DNA of 64,000 nt from contig NZ_CP023696.1 of assembly GCF_008704425.1 (NCBI RefSeq), positions 5,558,501-5,622,500 of the forward strand. The letters run 5' to 3'. Under the pieces are notes generated by a model. It was not told the origin of the DNA. It did not search any database and saw only the letters and a list, made by a program, of their open reading frames with translations. The stretch is from Streptomyces fradiae ATCC 10745 = DSM 40063. Lineage in GTDB: Bacteria > Actinomycetota > Actinomycetes > Streptomycetales > Streptomycetaceae. This document shows, piece by piece, positions 7,759 through 14,860 of this stretch. The translations under genes were made by a program, and so were the position numbers. The first letter of the stretch is position 1. Each line of letters starts with the position of its first letter.

Positions 7759-8916
7759 TCAGATCTCGCAGGCGACCTCGGTGTCCGCTCCGGCCTCGCC
7801 GTCGCAGTCGTCCGTACCCGCCGCCCCGTCCGCGCGGTCGTCGGCGGGGCCGCCGCGCAGCACGTCGTCGCCCTCCCCGCCGTCCAGGCGGTCGGCGGCG
7901 CCCCCCGCCCGCGCCGACTCGCCGGTCCCGCCGGCGCCGTCCGCCCGCACGTCGACGTTGTCGCCGAACAGCCGGTCGTTCCCGCCCCGGCCCTCCACCA
8001 GGTCCTCGCCGCCCGTCGCCCCCGCCGGGTCGCCGTACGCACTGTCGCCGGCCAGCACGTACTCCTCCGCCGCACCGCCCAGCACCCGGTCGTCGCCCGA
8101 CCCGGCGGCCGTGCCCCGAGGCGCGTGGTGGTCGCCCCAGGCCCCGTACCCGCCGTCCTCGCCGAGGTCCACGAAGTCGTCCCCGCCCGCGCCCCGCGCG
8201 TCGCCCGCGAGGACCGCGCAGTCCCCGGTGGCGTCGCCGTACTCGCCGGGCCCCTCCCGCAGTACGTCGTCACCGGCGCCCGACGCCCCGTACAGGCCCC
8301 ACGAGTCGCCCACCAGGCTGTCGTGCCCCTCGTCGCCCTCCAGTACGTCGTCGGCGCCGCCGGCCGCGGTGTCGCCCCGGCTGTCCCCGACCAGGGTGTC
8401 GTCGTCCGTTCCGCCCTCCAGCACGTCCTCGGCGGCGCCGGACGCGGCGCCCTGCGCGGCGTAGGCGTCGCCGACCAGCAGGTCCACACCGGCGCCGCCG
8501 CTCAGCCGGTCGGCGCCCGCCGGTCCGGCCGCGTCGCCGGTCCGCGCCCCGTGGTCGCCCACCAGCACGTCGTGCCCGGCCCCGCCGTCCAGCCGGTCGC
8601 TCCCGGCCTCCCCGAACAGGCGGTCGTCGCCCGGTCCGCCCGTGATCCGGTCGTCGCCGCCACCGCCACAGACCACGTCGTCGCCCCCGCCGCCGTCGAT
8701 GACGTCCGGGCCCGGCGTGCCCACGATCACGTCGTCACCGGGCGTGCCCTCCGTGCCGGTGGTCGTGGCGGCCACACCGAAGCAGGTCCGCGCCTCGGCG
8801 GCGCCCGCGCCCGGCGCCGTGAGGCCGGTGAGCGCGGACGCGGCGGCGAGCTGGACGCAGACGATGAGGAGGGCGGCGGCCCGGCGGCCGGGTCTCCCGC
8901 GCTGCACGCGTGGCAT
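7759..8916 (-). CDS. Secreted calcium-binding RTX-repeat protein
   Basis: The 385-residue protein has a Sec signal peptide (basic MPRVQRGRPGRR, hydrophobic AALLIVCVQLAAASAL, cleavage near AGA-AEA). A mature region built of many Gly/Asp nonapeptides follows (GGxGxDxUx), for example DGGGGDDVVCGGGGDDRITG and GGPGDDRLFG near residues 75-105. These form calcium-binding parallel beta rolls when secreted. Repeats are regular at both ends and more degenerate in the middle (about residues 130-320). Two Cys near the N-terminal repeats and two near the C-terminus may form disulfides. There is no enzymatic domain, so it is likely a structural or adhesive extracellular protein. It stands alone. Confidence 0.85.
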   Translation of the reverse strand: MPRVQRGRPGRRAAALLIVCVQLAAASALTGLTAPGAGAAEARTCFGVAATTTGTEGTPGDDVIVGTPGPDVIDGGGGDDVVCGGGGDDRITGGPGDDRLFGEAGSDRLDGGAGHDVLVGDHGARTGDAAGPAGADRLSGGAGVDLLVGDAYAAQGAASGAAEDVLEGGTDDDTLVGDSRGDTAAGGADDVLEGDEGHDSLVGDSWGLYGASGAGDDVLREGPGEYGDATGDCAVLAGDARGAGGDDFVDLGEDGGYGAWGDHHAPRGTAAGSGDDRVLGGAAEEYVLAGDSAYGDPAGATGGEDLVEGRGGNDRLFGDNVDVRADGAGGTGESARAGGAADRLDGGEGDDVLRGGPADDRADGAAGTDDCDGEAGADTEVACEI

Positions 8917-8962
8917 GGTTCGCTCCTTGGGTGGTGTGGCTGGTGGGGTGGTGTGGACGACG

Positions 8963-9060
8963 GGGTGCCGGAGGGACGGGCGGAGACGGGGGTGACAGGA
9001 GACGTGGAGTGCCGGAGGGACGGGGGTGCCGGAGGGACGGGGGTGCCGGAGGGTCGGGGG
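8963..9060. repeat. 17-base G-rich tandem repeat upstream of the RTX gene
   Basis: Copies of GTGCCGGAGGGACGGGG (exact or near) start around 8965, 9009, 9026 and 9043, two of them directly adjacent. Related GACGGG/GTGACAGG blocks surround them. The array sits in the divergent space between the RTX gene and the phosphopantetheinyl transferase gene. The strand asymmetry (G-rich on plus) could allow G-quadruplex structure. No coding function is apparent. Confidence 0.65.
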
Positions 9061-9237
9061 AGACGGGTGTGACAGGGGGACGGGTGGACGATCCGCGGGG
9101 ATCTCTTCCAGCCGTGGAGCGCGCCACGCCGTCTGTCCGGCGTTTTCATCCGTTCAGATAATGATCGGATCATGCGTCCGTGTGCGCGGGCGTCCCGCCG
9201 GGGCGCCCGCACCGTGCCGAGGGGGAACCGAACGCCC

Positions 9238-9885
9238 GTGATCGACCTGCTGCTGCCGCCCGAGGTGTCCGTCGCCGAGGCGTTCCACGACCCGCCGGAC
9301 CTGCCGCTGCTCGGCACCGAGCCGGAGGAGGTGAGCCGGGCGGTCGAGAAGCGGCGCCGGGAGTTCACGACCGTCCGCTGGTGCGCGCGGCGGGCGCTCG
9401 CCGGGCTCGGGGTCGGGCCGGTGCCCATACCGCGCGGCGAGCGCGGGGCGCCCGTGTGGCCGGACCGGATCGTCGGCAGCATGACGCACTGCCACGGCTA
9501 CCGTGCGGCGGCCGTGGCACGCGACACGGACCTGCGGGCCCTGGGGATCGACGCCGAGGAGCATCAGCCGCTGCCGGAGGGAGTCCTGCGCCTGGTCGCG
9601 TCGGAGACCGAGCGGGCGCACCTCGCGGAGCTGGCCCGGCACCAGCCGGACGTGCACTGGGACCGGCTGCTGTTCAGCGCCAAGGAGTCGGTGTACAAGG
9701 CGTGGTTCCCGCTGGCCCGCCGATGGCTCGGCCACGAGGACGCGGAGCTGGTCTTCGCGGTGGAGGGGACGTTCGCGGCGCGGCTGCACCAGCGCGACCC
9801 GGCCGTCCCGGCGGAGGGCTTCACGGGGCGCTGGGCGGTCGACGGGCCCCTGGCGGCCACGGTGGTGACCGTACCGCTGCCGTGA
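9238..9885 (+). CDS. 4'-phosphopantetheinyl transferase (Sfp/EntD type)
   Basis: The 215-residue protein carries the Sfp-family signatures: SMTHCHGY near residue 81, the magnesium-binding ALGIDAEEHQPLP (Asp105, Glu107), and LLFSAKESVYKAWFPL (residues about 145-159, with the Lys-Glu and Lys). It transfers the phosphopantetheine arm of CoA to the serine of acyl or peptidyl carrier proteins, activating polyketide and non-ribosomal peptide synthases. GTG 9238 was preferred over an upstream ATG at 9172 because GAGGGGGAACC lies about 10 bases before it and the extra 22 residues are Arg-rich and non-conserved in character. It is not embedded in a biosynthetic cluster here, so it may serve several pathways. 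Confidence 0.9.
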   Translation: MIDLLLPPEVSVAEAFHDPPDLPLLGTEPEEVSRAVEKRRREFTTVRWCARRALAGLGVGPVPIPRGERGAPVWPDRIVGSMTHCHGYRAAAVARDTDLRALGIDAEEHQPLPEGVLRLVASETERAHLAELARHQPDVHWDRLLFSAKESVYKAWFPLARRWLGHEDAELVFAVEGTFAARLHQRDPAVPAEGFTGRWAVDGPLAATVVTVPLP

Positions 9886-9974
9886 CGCCCGGTACCGGGC
9901 CGATACCCGGCCGATCCGGTGAGCGTGCGGGGACGGGCCGCCCGCCGCGCCCGCCGCCCGCCGCGCCCCCGGCC

Positions 9975-10015
9975 GCCCGCCGTCCCGGCCGCGTGGGCCG
10001 GCCGGGGCGGCGGGC
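9975..10015. terminator. Strong bidirectional stem-loop terminator
   Basis: Bases 9975-9990 and 10000-10015 form a 16-pair stem (one G-T pair) around a 9-base loop. It lies between the converging phosphopantetheinyl transferase and coiled-coil genes and abuts the stop of the latter. A second short palindrome, GCCCGGTACCGGGC, lies at 9887-9900 directly after the transferase stop. No U-tract follows, as is usual in Streptomyces. Confidence 0.7.
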
Positions 10016-10225
10016 TCACCCCCCGGCGGGAGCCACCCGGGCGGCGCCGGCCTCGGCCTCCGCGCCGGCCTCCGCCCCGGTCTCGGGCGCCGTCCCGGCC
10101 TGGGCCAGCCGGGCCCTGAGCGCGGCGTTCTCCTCCTCCAGCAGCGTGATGCGCTTGCGGGCGAAGTACAGCTCCATCACCGCGTCATGGAACTCCGCGA
10201 CAAGCTGGTCGGGGGTCAGGTGCAT
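10016..10225 (-). CDS. Small coiled-coil protein
   Basis: The 69-residue product starts MHLTPDQLVAEFHDAVMELY and continues with a short leucine-zipper-like coiled coil (ITLLEEENAALRARL, residues about 26-40) and an Ala/Glu/Gly-rich tail. It has no catalytic motif and could oligomerise or bind a partner through the coiled coil. The minus-strand ribosome binding region holds GGAGACCGGAGACC. It follows the Tat-exported gene at a gap of 77 bases in the same direction, so the two probably share a transcript ended by the adjacent stem-loop. Confidence 0.65.
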   Translation of the reverse strand: MHLTPDQLVAEFHDAVMELYFARKRITLLEEENAALRARLAQAGTAPETGAEAGAEAEAGAARVAPAGG

Positions 10226-10302
10226 GGTGTCGGTCTCCGGTCTCCGGTCGTACGGGAAGCGGGCGGGGCGGACCGCGCGGCGCGCCGCGCGGGGGCGGGG
10301 GC

Positions 10303-11061
10303 TCAGGCAGGGGCGATGCGGGTGACCGTGTGGGGGCCGCGCCACATCAGGGCGCCGTTCTCCGCGTACAGCACCCCGCCGCCGCGTGAGTCGACACCCG
10401 TCGGGGCCGCGGCGGCGTCGGTGACGCGGACCAGGCCCTCGACCATCAGGGCCGACGGGGTGCCCGGCCGCTGCACCACGTGCAGCTGCGACCACGGGTT
10501 CGCGCCGATGTCCATGCCGATGCCGACCCGGCCGCTGCCCTTGACGACGAAGTCGTCGCGGCCGTTGTTGCGCAGGCAGATCAGATTGCCCTGGGTGGGG
10601 CCGTTCGCCGCGTTCAGGAAGATGCCCTGGGCGGCCGTCCCCGCCACGGTGAGGTCGATCGACACGGCCGAGGCGCCCGCGTCGGACCCGTCCGCCGCGC
10701 CCACGTGCGTGATCTTCACCGTGCCGCGCTGGGCCCGCTCGTGGCCCTTGACGTAGACGGTCGAGTCGTCGGGGTTGTCCGAGACGATGTTCAGGGCGAC
10801 GCCCTTGCCCGAGGTGGCGGCCTGGTGGACCGTCACCGCGTGCTCGGTCGTCGAGGTGGTTCTGAAGAAGCCCGAGTTGACCGTCGAGTCCGTGCTGAAC
10901 CTCGGCGCCACGACCGGCCCGTCGAAGACCGTGGTCTCGCCCGCCGCCTCCGCCGCCACCGCATCGCCGCCGGCTTCGGCCGCCACCGCATCGCCCCCGG
11001 CCGCGACGGTCACCGCGCCCGCCGTGAACCCGCCGAGGAACAGCCTTCGTGTCACGCCCAT
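10303..11061 (-). CDS. Tat-exported beta-rich protein of unknown function
   Basis: The 252-residue product begins MGVTRRLFLGGFTAGAVTVA, a twin-arginine signal followed by a hydrophobic stretch. A directly duplicated GGDAVAAEA follows. The rest is Gly/Val/Thr/Asp-rich and strongly beta-prone, with motifs such as LICLRNNGRDDFVVKGSGR and WSQLHVVQRPG. These resemble tail-spike or pectate-lyase-like beta structures in phage and exported proteins. No catalytic residues can be assigned. Tat export suggests it folds, perhaps with a cofactor, before secretion. ATG 11061 was chosen because the Tat motif starts there; a longer frame exists upstream. Confidence 0.7.
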   Translation of the reverse strand: MGVTRRLFLGGFTAGAVTVAAGGDAVAAEAGGDAVAAEAAGETTVFDGPVVAPRFSTDSTVNSGFFRTTSTTEHAVTVHQAATSGKGVALNIVSDNPDDSTVYVKGHERAQRGTVKITHVGAADGSDAGASAVSIDLTVAGTAAQGIFLNAANGPTQGNLICLRNNGRDDFVVKGSGRVGIGMDIGANPWSQLHVVQRPGTPSALMVEGLVRVTDAAAAPTGVDSRGGGVLYAENGALMWRGPHTVTRIAPA

Positions 11062-11238
11062 GTGTCCCGCGTCCTCTCCCTGGTACGTGGCCTGCCGTTC
11101 GGCATCCAGGGTGGGGACTACGGTGAACCCCGTTTGGTTGTACGGGAGTCGGGGGCGCCGGGCCCAACGGGCACACGAGCACCGCGACACCCCCGGCACG
11201 CGGTCACCGACGTACGATCACCGGCACTCGGTCACCGG

Positions 11239-11922
11239 TCACCGGTGGCGGGTCGGGCGGAGGCGCGCCGGTACGGCGAGACCGGCCAGTACCCCGAGCA
11301 CCTCCTCGTCCCCCACCTGCTCGAAGTCCTCGTACCAGAGCCCGACCGCCCGGAAGTCGGCCGGCTGGGAGAGGCACACCAGGTCGTCCACCTCCGTCCG
11401 CAGTTCGGCCACCGCCCGGCGGTCGCCCACCGGAACGGCCAGCACCAGCCGCTCGGGCTCCTCTTCCCGCAGCAGCCGCGCCGCCGCGCGCGCCGTGACG
11501 CCCGTCGCCAGCCCGTCGTCCACCAGGACGACCGCCCGGCCCCGCAGGTCCGGGGCCGGGGCGCCCCGCCGGTACAGGGCCTCCCGCCGGTGCAGTTCGG
11601 TGCGCTCCCGCGCCACGTCCGCCCCCAGCTCGTCCGGGGTGATGCCGAGCATCCGCAGCGCCCGCCCGTCGAAGAGGGGCGGGGCCTCCCCGGCGATGGC
11701 GCCGATCCCCACCTCCGGGCGGCCGGGCGCGCCGATCTTCCGTACGACCAGCACGTCCAGCGGGGCGTCGAGCGCGCGCGCCACCTGTGCCCCGACCGGG
11801 ACCCCGCCCCGCGGCAGGGCGATGACGACCGGGTCCGGCCAGTCCTGACCGGCCGCCCGCTCCCGTACCGACTCACCGAGCAGGCGCCCGGCGTCGCGCC
11901 GGTCCTCGAACCGCACATCCAT
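11239..11922 (-). CDS. Phosphoribosyltransferase-domain protein
   Basis: The 227-residue protein has the PRTase fold: IALPRGGVPVGAQVARAL, then the pyrophosphate-ribose binding loop VVLVDDGLATGVTARAA (residues about 129-145), with a flexible hood between them. It resembles actinobacterial genes annotated as phosphoribosyltransferases next to hydrolases; the base substrate is unknown. GGAGG precedes the ATG. The upstream hydrolase stop and this ATG share one base (TGATG), so the two are translationally coupled. A paralogue lies at 29294-29995 without the hydrolase partner. Confidence 0.85.
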   Translation of the reverse strand: MDVRFEDRRDAGRLLGESVRERAAGQDWPDPVVIALPRGGVPVGAQVARALDAPLDVLVVRKIGAPGRPEVGIGAIAGEAPPLFDGRALRMLGITPDELGADVARERTELHRREALYRRGAPAPDLRGRAVVLVDDGLATGVTARAAARLLREEEPERLVLAVPVGDRRAVAELRTEVDDLVCLSQPADFRAVGLWYEDFEQVGDEEVLGVLAGLAVPARLRPTRHR

Positions 11923-12614
11923 CACCGGTGACCTCCTCCATCGGGCCGCGCGGGCGCGTCGAACGTGTCGCCGCCCGGCCGCCGGAACCACTCGCGTGCC
12001 GCGCGGATCACATGGTCGAGCGCGCCCGGCTCCTCGAAGAGGTGCCCGGCCCCCGGCACGACCTCCACGCGGTGTGCGACCCTCAGCCGCTCGGCGGCCT
12101 CCCGGTTCAGGCGCAGGACCTCCGGGTCGTCGCCGCCGACGATCAGAAGTACGGGCGCCGCGACCCCGGCCAGCGCGTCCCCGGCCAGATCGGGGCGCCC
12201 GCCCCTCGACACGACCGACCGCACCCGCAGCGGCCGCTCCGCCGCCGCCCGCAGCGCCGCCGCGGCGCCCGTACTGGCACCGAACAGGCCGATTCCCAGC
12301 GACCGCGTCGCCGGTTCGCTCTCCAGCCAGTCGACGGCGGAGACGACCCTCCCGGCCAGCAGGTCGATGTCGAACCGGTACTCGGCGGTCAGCAGATCGT
12401 GCCGCTCCTCCCGCTCGGTGAGCAGGTCCATCAGCAGTGTGCCCATGCCCGCCTTCTGGAGCGCCGCGGCGACGGCCCGGTTGCGCGGGCTGTGCCGTGA
12501 GCTGCCGCTGCCGTGCGCGAACACCACCATGGTCGGGGCGGACGTGGGCAGGGCCAGGTCTCCGTGCAGTGCGGAGCCGTCGGCGGCGGGCAGGACGACC
12601 TCTTCCAGAATCAC
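11922..12614 (-). CDS. Dienelactone-hydrolase-like alpha/beta hydrolase
   Basis: The 230-residue protein shows VVFAHGSGSSRHSPRN (oxyanion turn), the nucleophile elbow GLFGASTGAAAAL at about residue 128, an acidic residue after LLIVGGDD, and a late His in VPGAGHLFEE. This completes a Ser/Asp/His triad for a small cytosolic esterase-like hydrolase. GTG 12614 was chosen because GGGAGG lies 6 bases upstream; a longer frame to 12665 adds only a Gly-rich tail. It is coupled to the phosphoribosyltransferase. The recurrent pairing of this hydrolase type with such PRTases suggests the two act on one nucleotide- or ribose-linked substrate, but that is inference. Confidence 0.83.
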   Translation of the reverse strand: MILEEVVLPAADGSALHGDLALPTSAPTMVVFAHGSGSSRHSPRNRAVAAALQKAGMGTLLMDLLTEREERHDLLTAEYRFDIDLLAGRVVSAVDWLESEPATRSLGIGLFGASTGAAAALRAAAERPLRVRSVVSRGGRPDLAGDALAGVAAPVLLIVGGDDPEVLRLNREAAERLRVAHRVEVVPGAGHLFEEPGALDHVIRAAREWFRRPGGDTFDAPARPDGGGHR

Positions 12615-12779
12615 CTGGGGCCTCCCTCCTCCTCCGCCCCGAGTGCTCCCCGCACCCGCCCCCAAACACCTCTGCGGACCCCTGCCGGCCCCGCGCTCCC
12701 CGCGTCCCTCACCGGGGCCCTACGTCCCTGACCGCCCCGCCGCGCCCACGGCCGCTACAGCCCCTTACCGGCCCCTCCA

Positions 12780-12960
12780 CGTGTCTCAAGCCCTCACGGC
12801 CCTTACGGGGGCTCCACGGCCCTTACGGCCCCTACGGGGCTCTACGGCCCTTACGGGGCTCCACGGCCCCTACGGGTTTCCATGGCCCCTACGGCTCACC
12901 ACAGCTTCTACGGGTCACCACAGCCCCCACGGGCCGTGCATCTCCCGCAGGCCCCGTCCG
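12780..12960. repeat. Degenerate ~19-base tandem repeat in a 459-base gene-free stretch
   Basis: Between 12615 and 13073 there is no convincing gene. From about 12780 the sequence repeats units close to GGGGCTCCACGGCCCTTAC and GGCCCCTACGG some eight to ten times, decaying rightward into CACCACAGC(C/T)(T/C)CTACGGG-type units. The unit resembles the codons for Gly-Pro-Tyr-Gly used in the protein tails of the right-hand gene island, but no frame here has a start, ribosome binding site or consistent reading. The part nearest 13073 should hold the promoter of the amidohydrolase pair. Confidence 0.65.
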
Positions 12961-13073
12961 CAGCCCACACCACCCAGGAGCAGAGGGTGTCCCGGCCGGG
13001 GTGGGCTCGTTGACGCGGGTACGAGGGCGTTCTACTTTCGGCCCTGGGCGAAAGTCGACGAGAGGGGCACCGC

Positions 13074-13820
13074 ATGAGCAGCGGGTACGCGTGGCTGCGG
13101 CCCACCGCCGAGGAGCACGTCGGCTGGGACGTGGACGTGCTGTACGGACCCTGGCCCCGGCACCCCCGCGACACGACCCTGCCCGAGGTCCGGGCCCGCC
13201 TCGCCGCCTCGCCCGTCGCGGGCGCCCTCGCGCTCTCCACACGCGGCCCCCTCTTCGACGACGCGGGGGGCAACGCGGAGACCCTCCGCGATCTCGCCGG
13301 ATGCCCCGAGCTGCTCCCCGTCGGCACCGTCGACGTGCGTGACGCCCTCACCGCCGAGGCCCGCCTGGACGAGCTGGCCGACGCGGACGTCCGGTTCCTG
13401 CGCCTGTTCACCGTCGACCAGGGCGCCGAGCCGGACTTCCCCGGCTACCGCAGGGTCGTCCGGCTCGCCGTCGAGCGCGGCATGGTCCTCCTCCACGACG
13501 GGGACCCGCGCCGCTTCGGGCCACCGCTCACCGGGCTCGGCGCCGACGTCGTGTTCCTCGACCTCCATGCGTACGTCCTCGCCGACTTCCTCCTCCTGAC
13601 CCGCGGTGAACCGGGCTTCCGGGGCACCACGCGGATGCTGTCCGGCCCCGACTCCATCGAGCGGGTCGTGGAGTACGCGGGCGCCCGCCACCTCGTCTTC
13701 GGGTCGCGGACGCCGTTCATGGACATCTCGCCCCAGACGCTGAAGCTGCGGTACGCCGACATCTCCGCGGACGACCGGGCCGCGATCGCCACCGAGAACG
13801 TCGAGGAGATGCTCGCCTGA
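13074..13820 (+). CDS. Amidohydrolase-fold protein lacking metal ligands
   Basis: The 248-residue product looks like a shortened relative of the next protein: it has the same alternating strand-helix rhythm and a C-terminal GARHLVFGSRTPFMD where active amidohydrolase-2 members have LFGSDxPF or FGTD. The N-terminal HxH metal motif is absent and the C-terminal metal-binding Asp is replaced by Arg. It is therefore probably not a hydrolase on its own and may be a regulatory or structural subunit. The ATG has AGAGGGG upstream. Its TGA shares a base with the ATG of the next gene, which argues for stoichiometric production of the two. Confidence 0.75.
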   Translation: MSSGYAWLRPTAEEHVGWDVDVLYGPWPRHPRDTTLPEVRARLAASPVAGALALSTRGPLFDDAGGNAETLRDLAGCPELLPVGTVDVRDALTAEARLDELADADVRFLRLFTVDQGAEPDFPGYRRVVRLAVERGMVLLHDGDPRRFGPPLTGLGADVVFLDLHAYVLADFLLLTRGEPGFRGTTRMLSGPDSIERVVEYAGARHLVFGSRTPFMDISPQTLKLRYADISADDRAAIATENVEEMLA

Positions 13821-14554
13821 TGCCGATCATCGATGTGCACGCCCACGTGGGCCACTGGCCGTTCCACCTGACGTCGGGCGACGCCGACACGAACCTGGCG
13901 CAGATGGACCGGTACGGCATCGACCTGCAGATCGTCTCCGCCTCCGAGGCCGTCGTCCTGGACGCCGTCGCGGGGAACGCCGCCCTCCACAAGGCGCTCG
14001 CCACCCGGCCGAGGCTCCTCGGGTACGCGGTGGTCAACCCCAACCGCATCGAGGAGAGCGCCGCCGACTTGCGCCGGTGCCTCGACAGCGGGCGGTTCGT
14101 CGGCGCGAAGATCCACACCACGTATCCGGGCCGGCTGCCGGGCTCCCCGGAGATGGCCGCCGCCTTCGACGTGGTCGCCGAGGCGGGCGTGCCGCTGCTG
14201 CTGCACACCTGGGGGAGCGAGGTCACCCTCCTGCCCGAGCTGGTCGAGGCGCGTCCCGGGCTGCGCGTCATCCTCGGGCACGCGGGCGGCGACGCCTGGC
14301 GCGAGGCGGCGCACGCCGCGGCCGCCTGCGACCGGCTGTACCTGGAGCACTGCCGTACCGCCACCGACGCCGGGCGCATCGCGTACGCCCGCGAGGCCGG
14401 AGTGCCCGTCGAGCGGCTGCTGTTCGGCACGGACGCCACGCTCATCGACCCGTGCGTCTCGCTCGGTGTCATCCGCGACGCGCACTTCACCGAAGCCGAG
14501 CTCGAGCACGTGCTGTGGCGCAACGCCGCCCGCCTCTTCGCGCTGGACGTCTGA
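13820..14554 (+). CDS. Amidohydrolase-2 family metal-dependent hydrolase
   Basis: The 244-residue protein is a TIM-barrel amidohydrolase. It opens MPIIDVHAHVG, the HxH pair of strand 1. Further His ligand candidates lie in LLLHTWGS (about residue 133) and VILGHAGG (about residue 154), and the C-terminal metal Asp is in LLFGTDATLID (about residue 201). Family members hydrolyse or decarboxylate small cyclic or aromatic acids using a zinc-like centre in the cytosol. The substrate is unknown. It is coupled (TGATG) to the degenerate paralogue upstream, and the pair appears to be a two-gene operon ended by an AT-rich region. Confidence 0.85.
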   Translation: MPIIDVHAHVGHWPFHLTSGDADTNLAQMDRYGIDLQIVSASEAVVLDAVAGNAALHKALATRPRLLGYAVVNPNRIEESAADLRRCLDSGRFVGAKIHTTYPGRLPGSPEMAAAFDVVAEAGVPLLLHTWGSEVTLLPELVEARPGLRVILGHAGGDAWREAAHAAAACDRLYLEHCRTATDAGRIAYAREAGVPVERLLFGTDATLIDPCVSLGVIRDAHFTEAELEHVLWRNAARLFALDV

Positions 14555-14724
14555 ATCCCCGCGGAATCTCTACGGGCCGTAGTCGAGGCGTAAGGGCTGA
14601 GTGACAGGCGCTGTTGACGTCTATTCAAATAGCGCCCGGCTTTATCTCGATTGGATTACGACATCGTCGTCCAAGGCTCAACCAATTCGCCGTGACGCGC
14701 GTAACTACCTTGTCTTGCAAGCAG

Positions 14725-14741
14725 TTTGACGAATCGTCAAA
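14725..14741. promoter_or_regulatory. 17-base inverted repeat, candidate operator, in an AT-rich leader
   Basis: TTTGACGAATCGTCAAA is a perfect inverted repeat (8-base arms around one base), about 120 bases before the metalloprotease start. The surrounding 14555-14860 is markedly richer in A and T than the rest of the window. It contains a TTGACG hexamer at 14614-14619, an inverted repeat CTATT-CA-AATAG at 14621-14632 and the palindrome CTTGCAAG. I could not place a -10 box at the right distance from TTGACG. The stretch is probably the promoter-operator region of the secreted protease. It has no gene. Confidence 0.55.
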
Positions 14742-14860
14742 AAGAACCACCATGGTCACGGAACGAACTCATTCCCTCTGGCCGCGAATGTCGGGATTCT
14801 CCTCTGGCAGGCTTCCGCGCACCGTCCTCTGACCAAGGACCAAGGAAAGGTGCAACGAAC

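Noticed and set aside
9172..9237. An upstream ATG start for the phosphopantetheinyl transferase
   Set aside because: The extra 22 residues are Arg-rich and the upstream start lacks a ribosome binding site, whereas GTG 9238 has one at the right spacing.
14614..14832. A 72-codon open frame in the AT-rich leader of the metalloprotease
   Set aside because: It would begin with a rare TTG, has no ribosome binding site, and overlaps an inverted repeat. It is more likely regulatory DNA.
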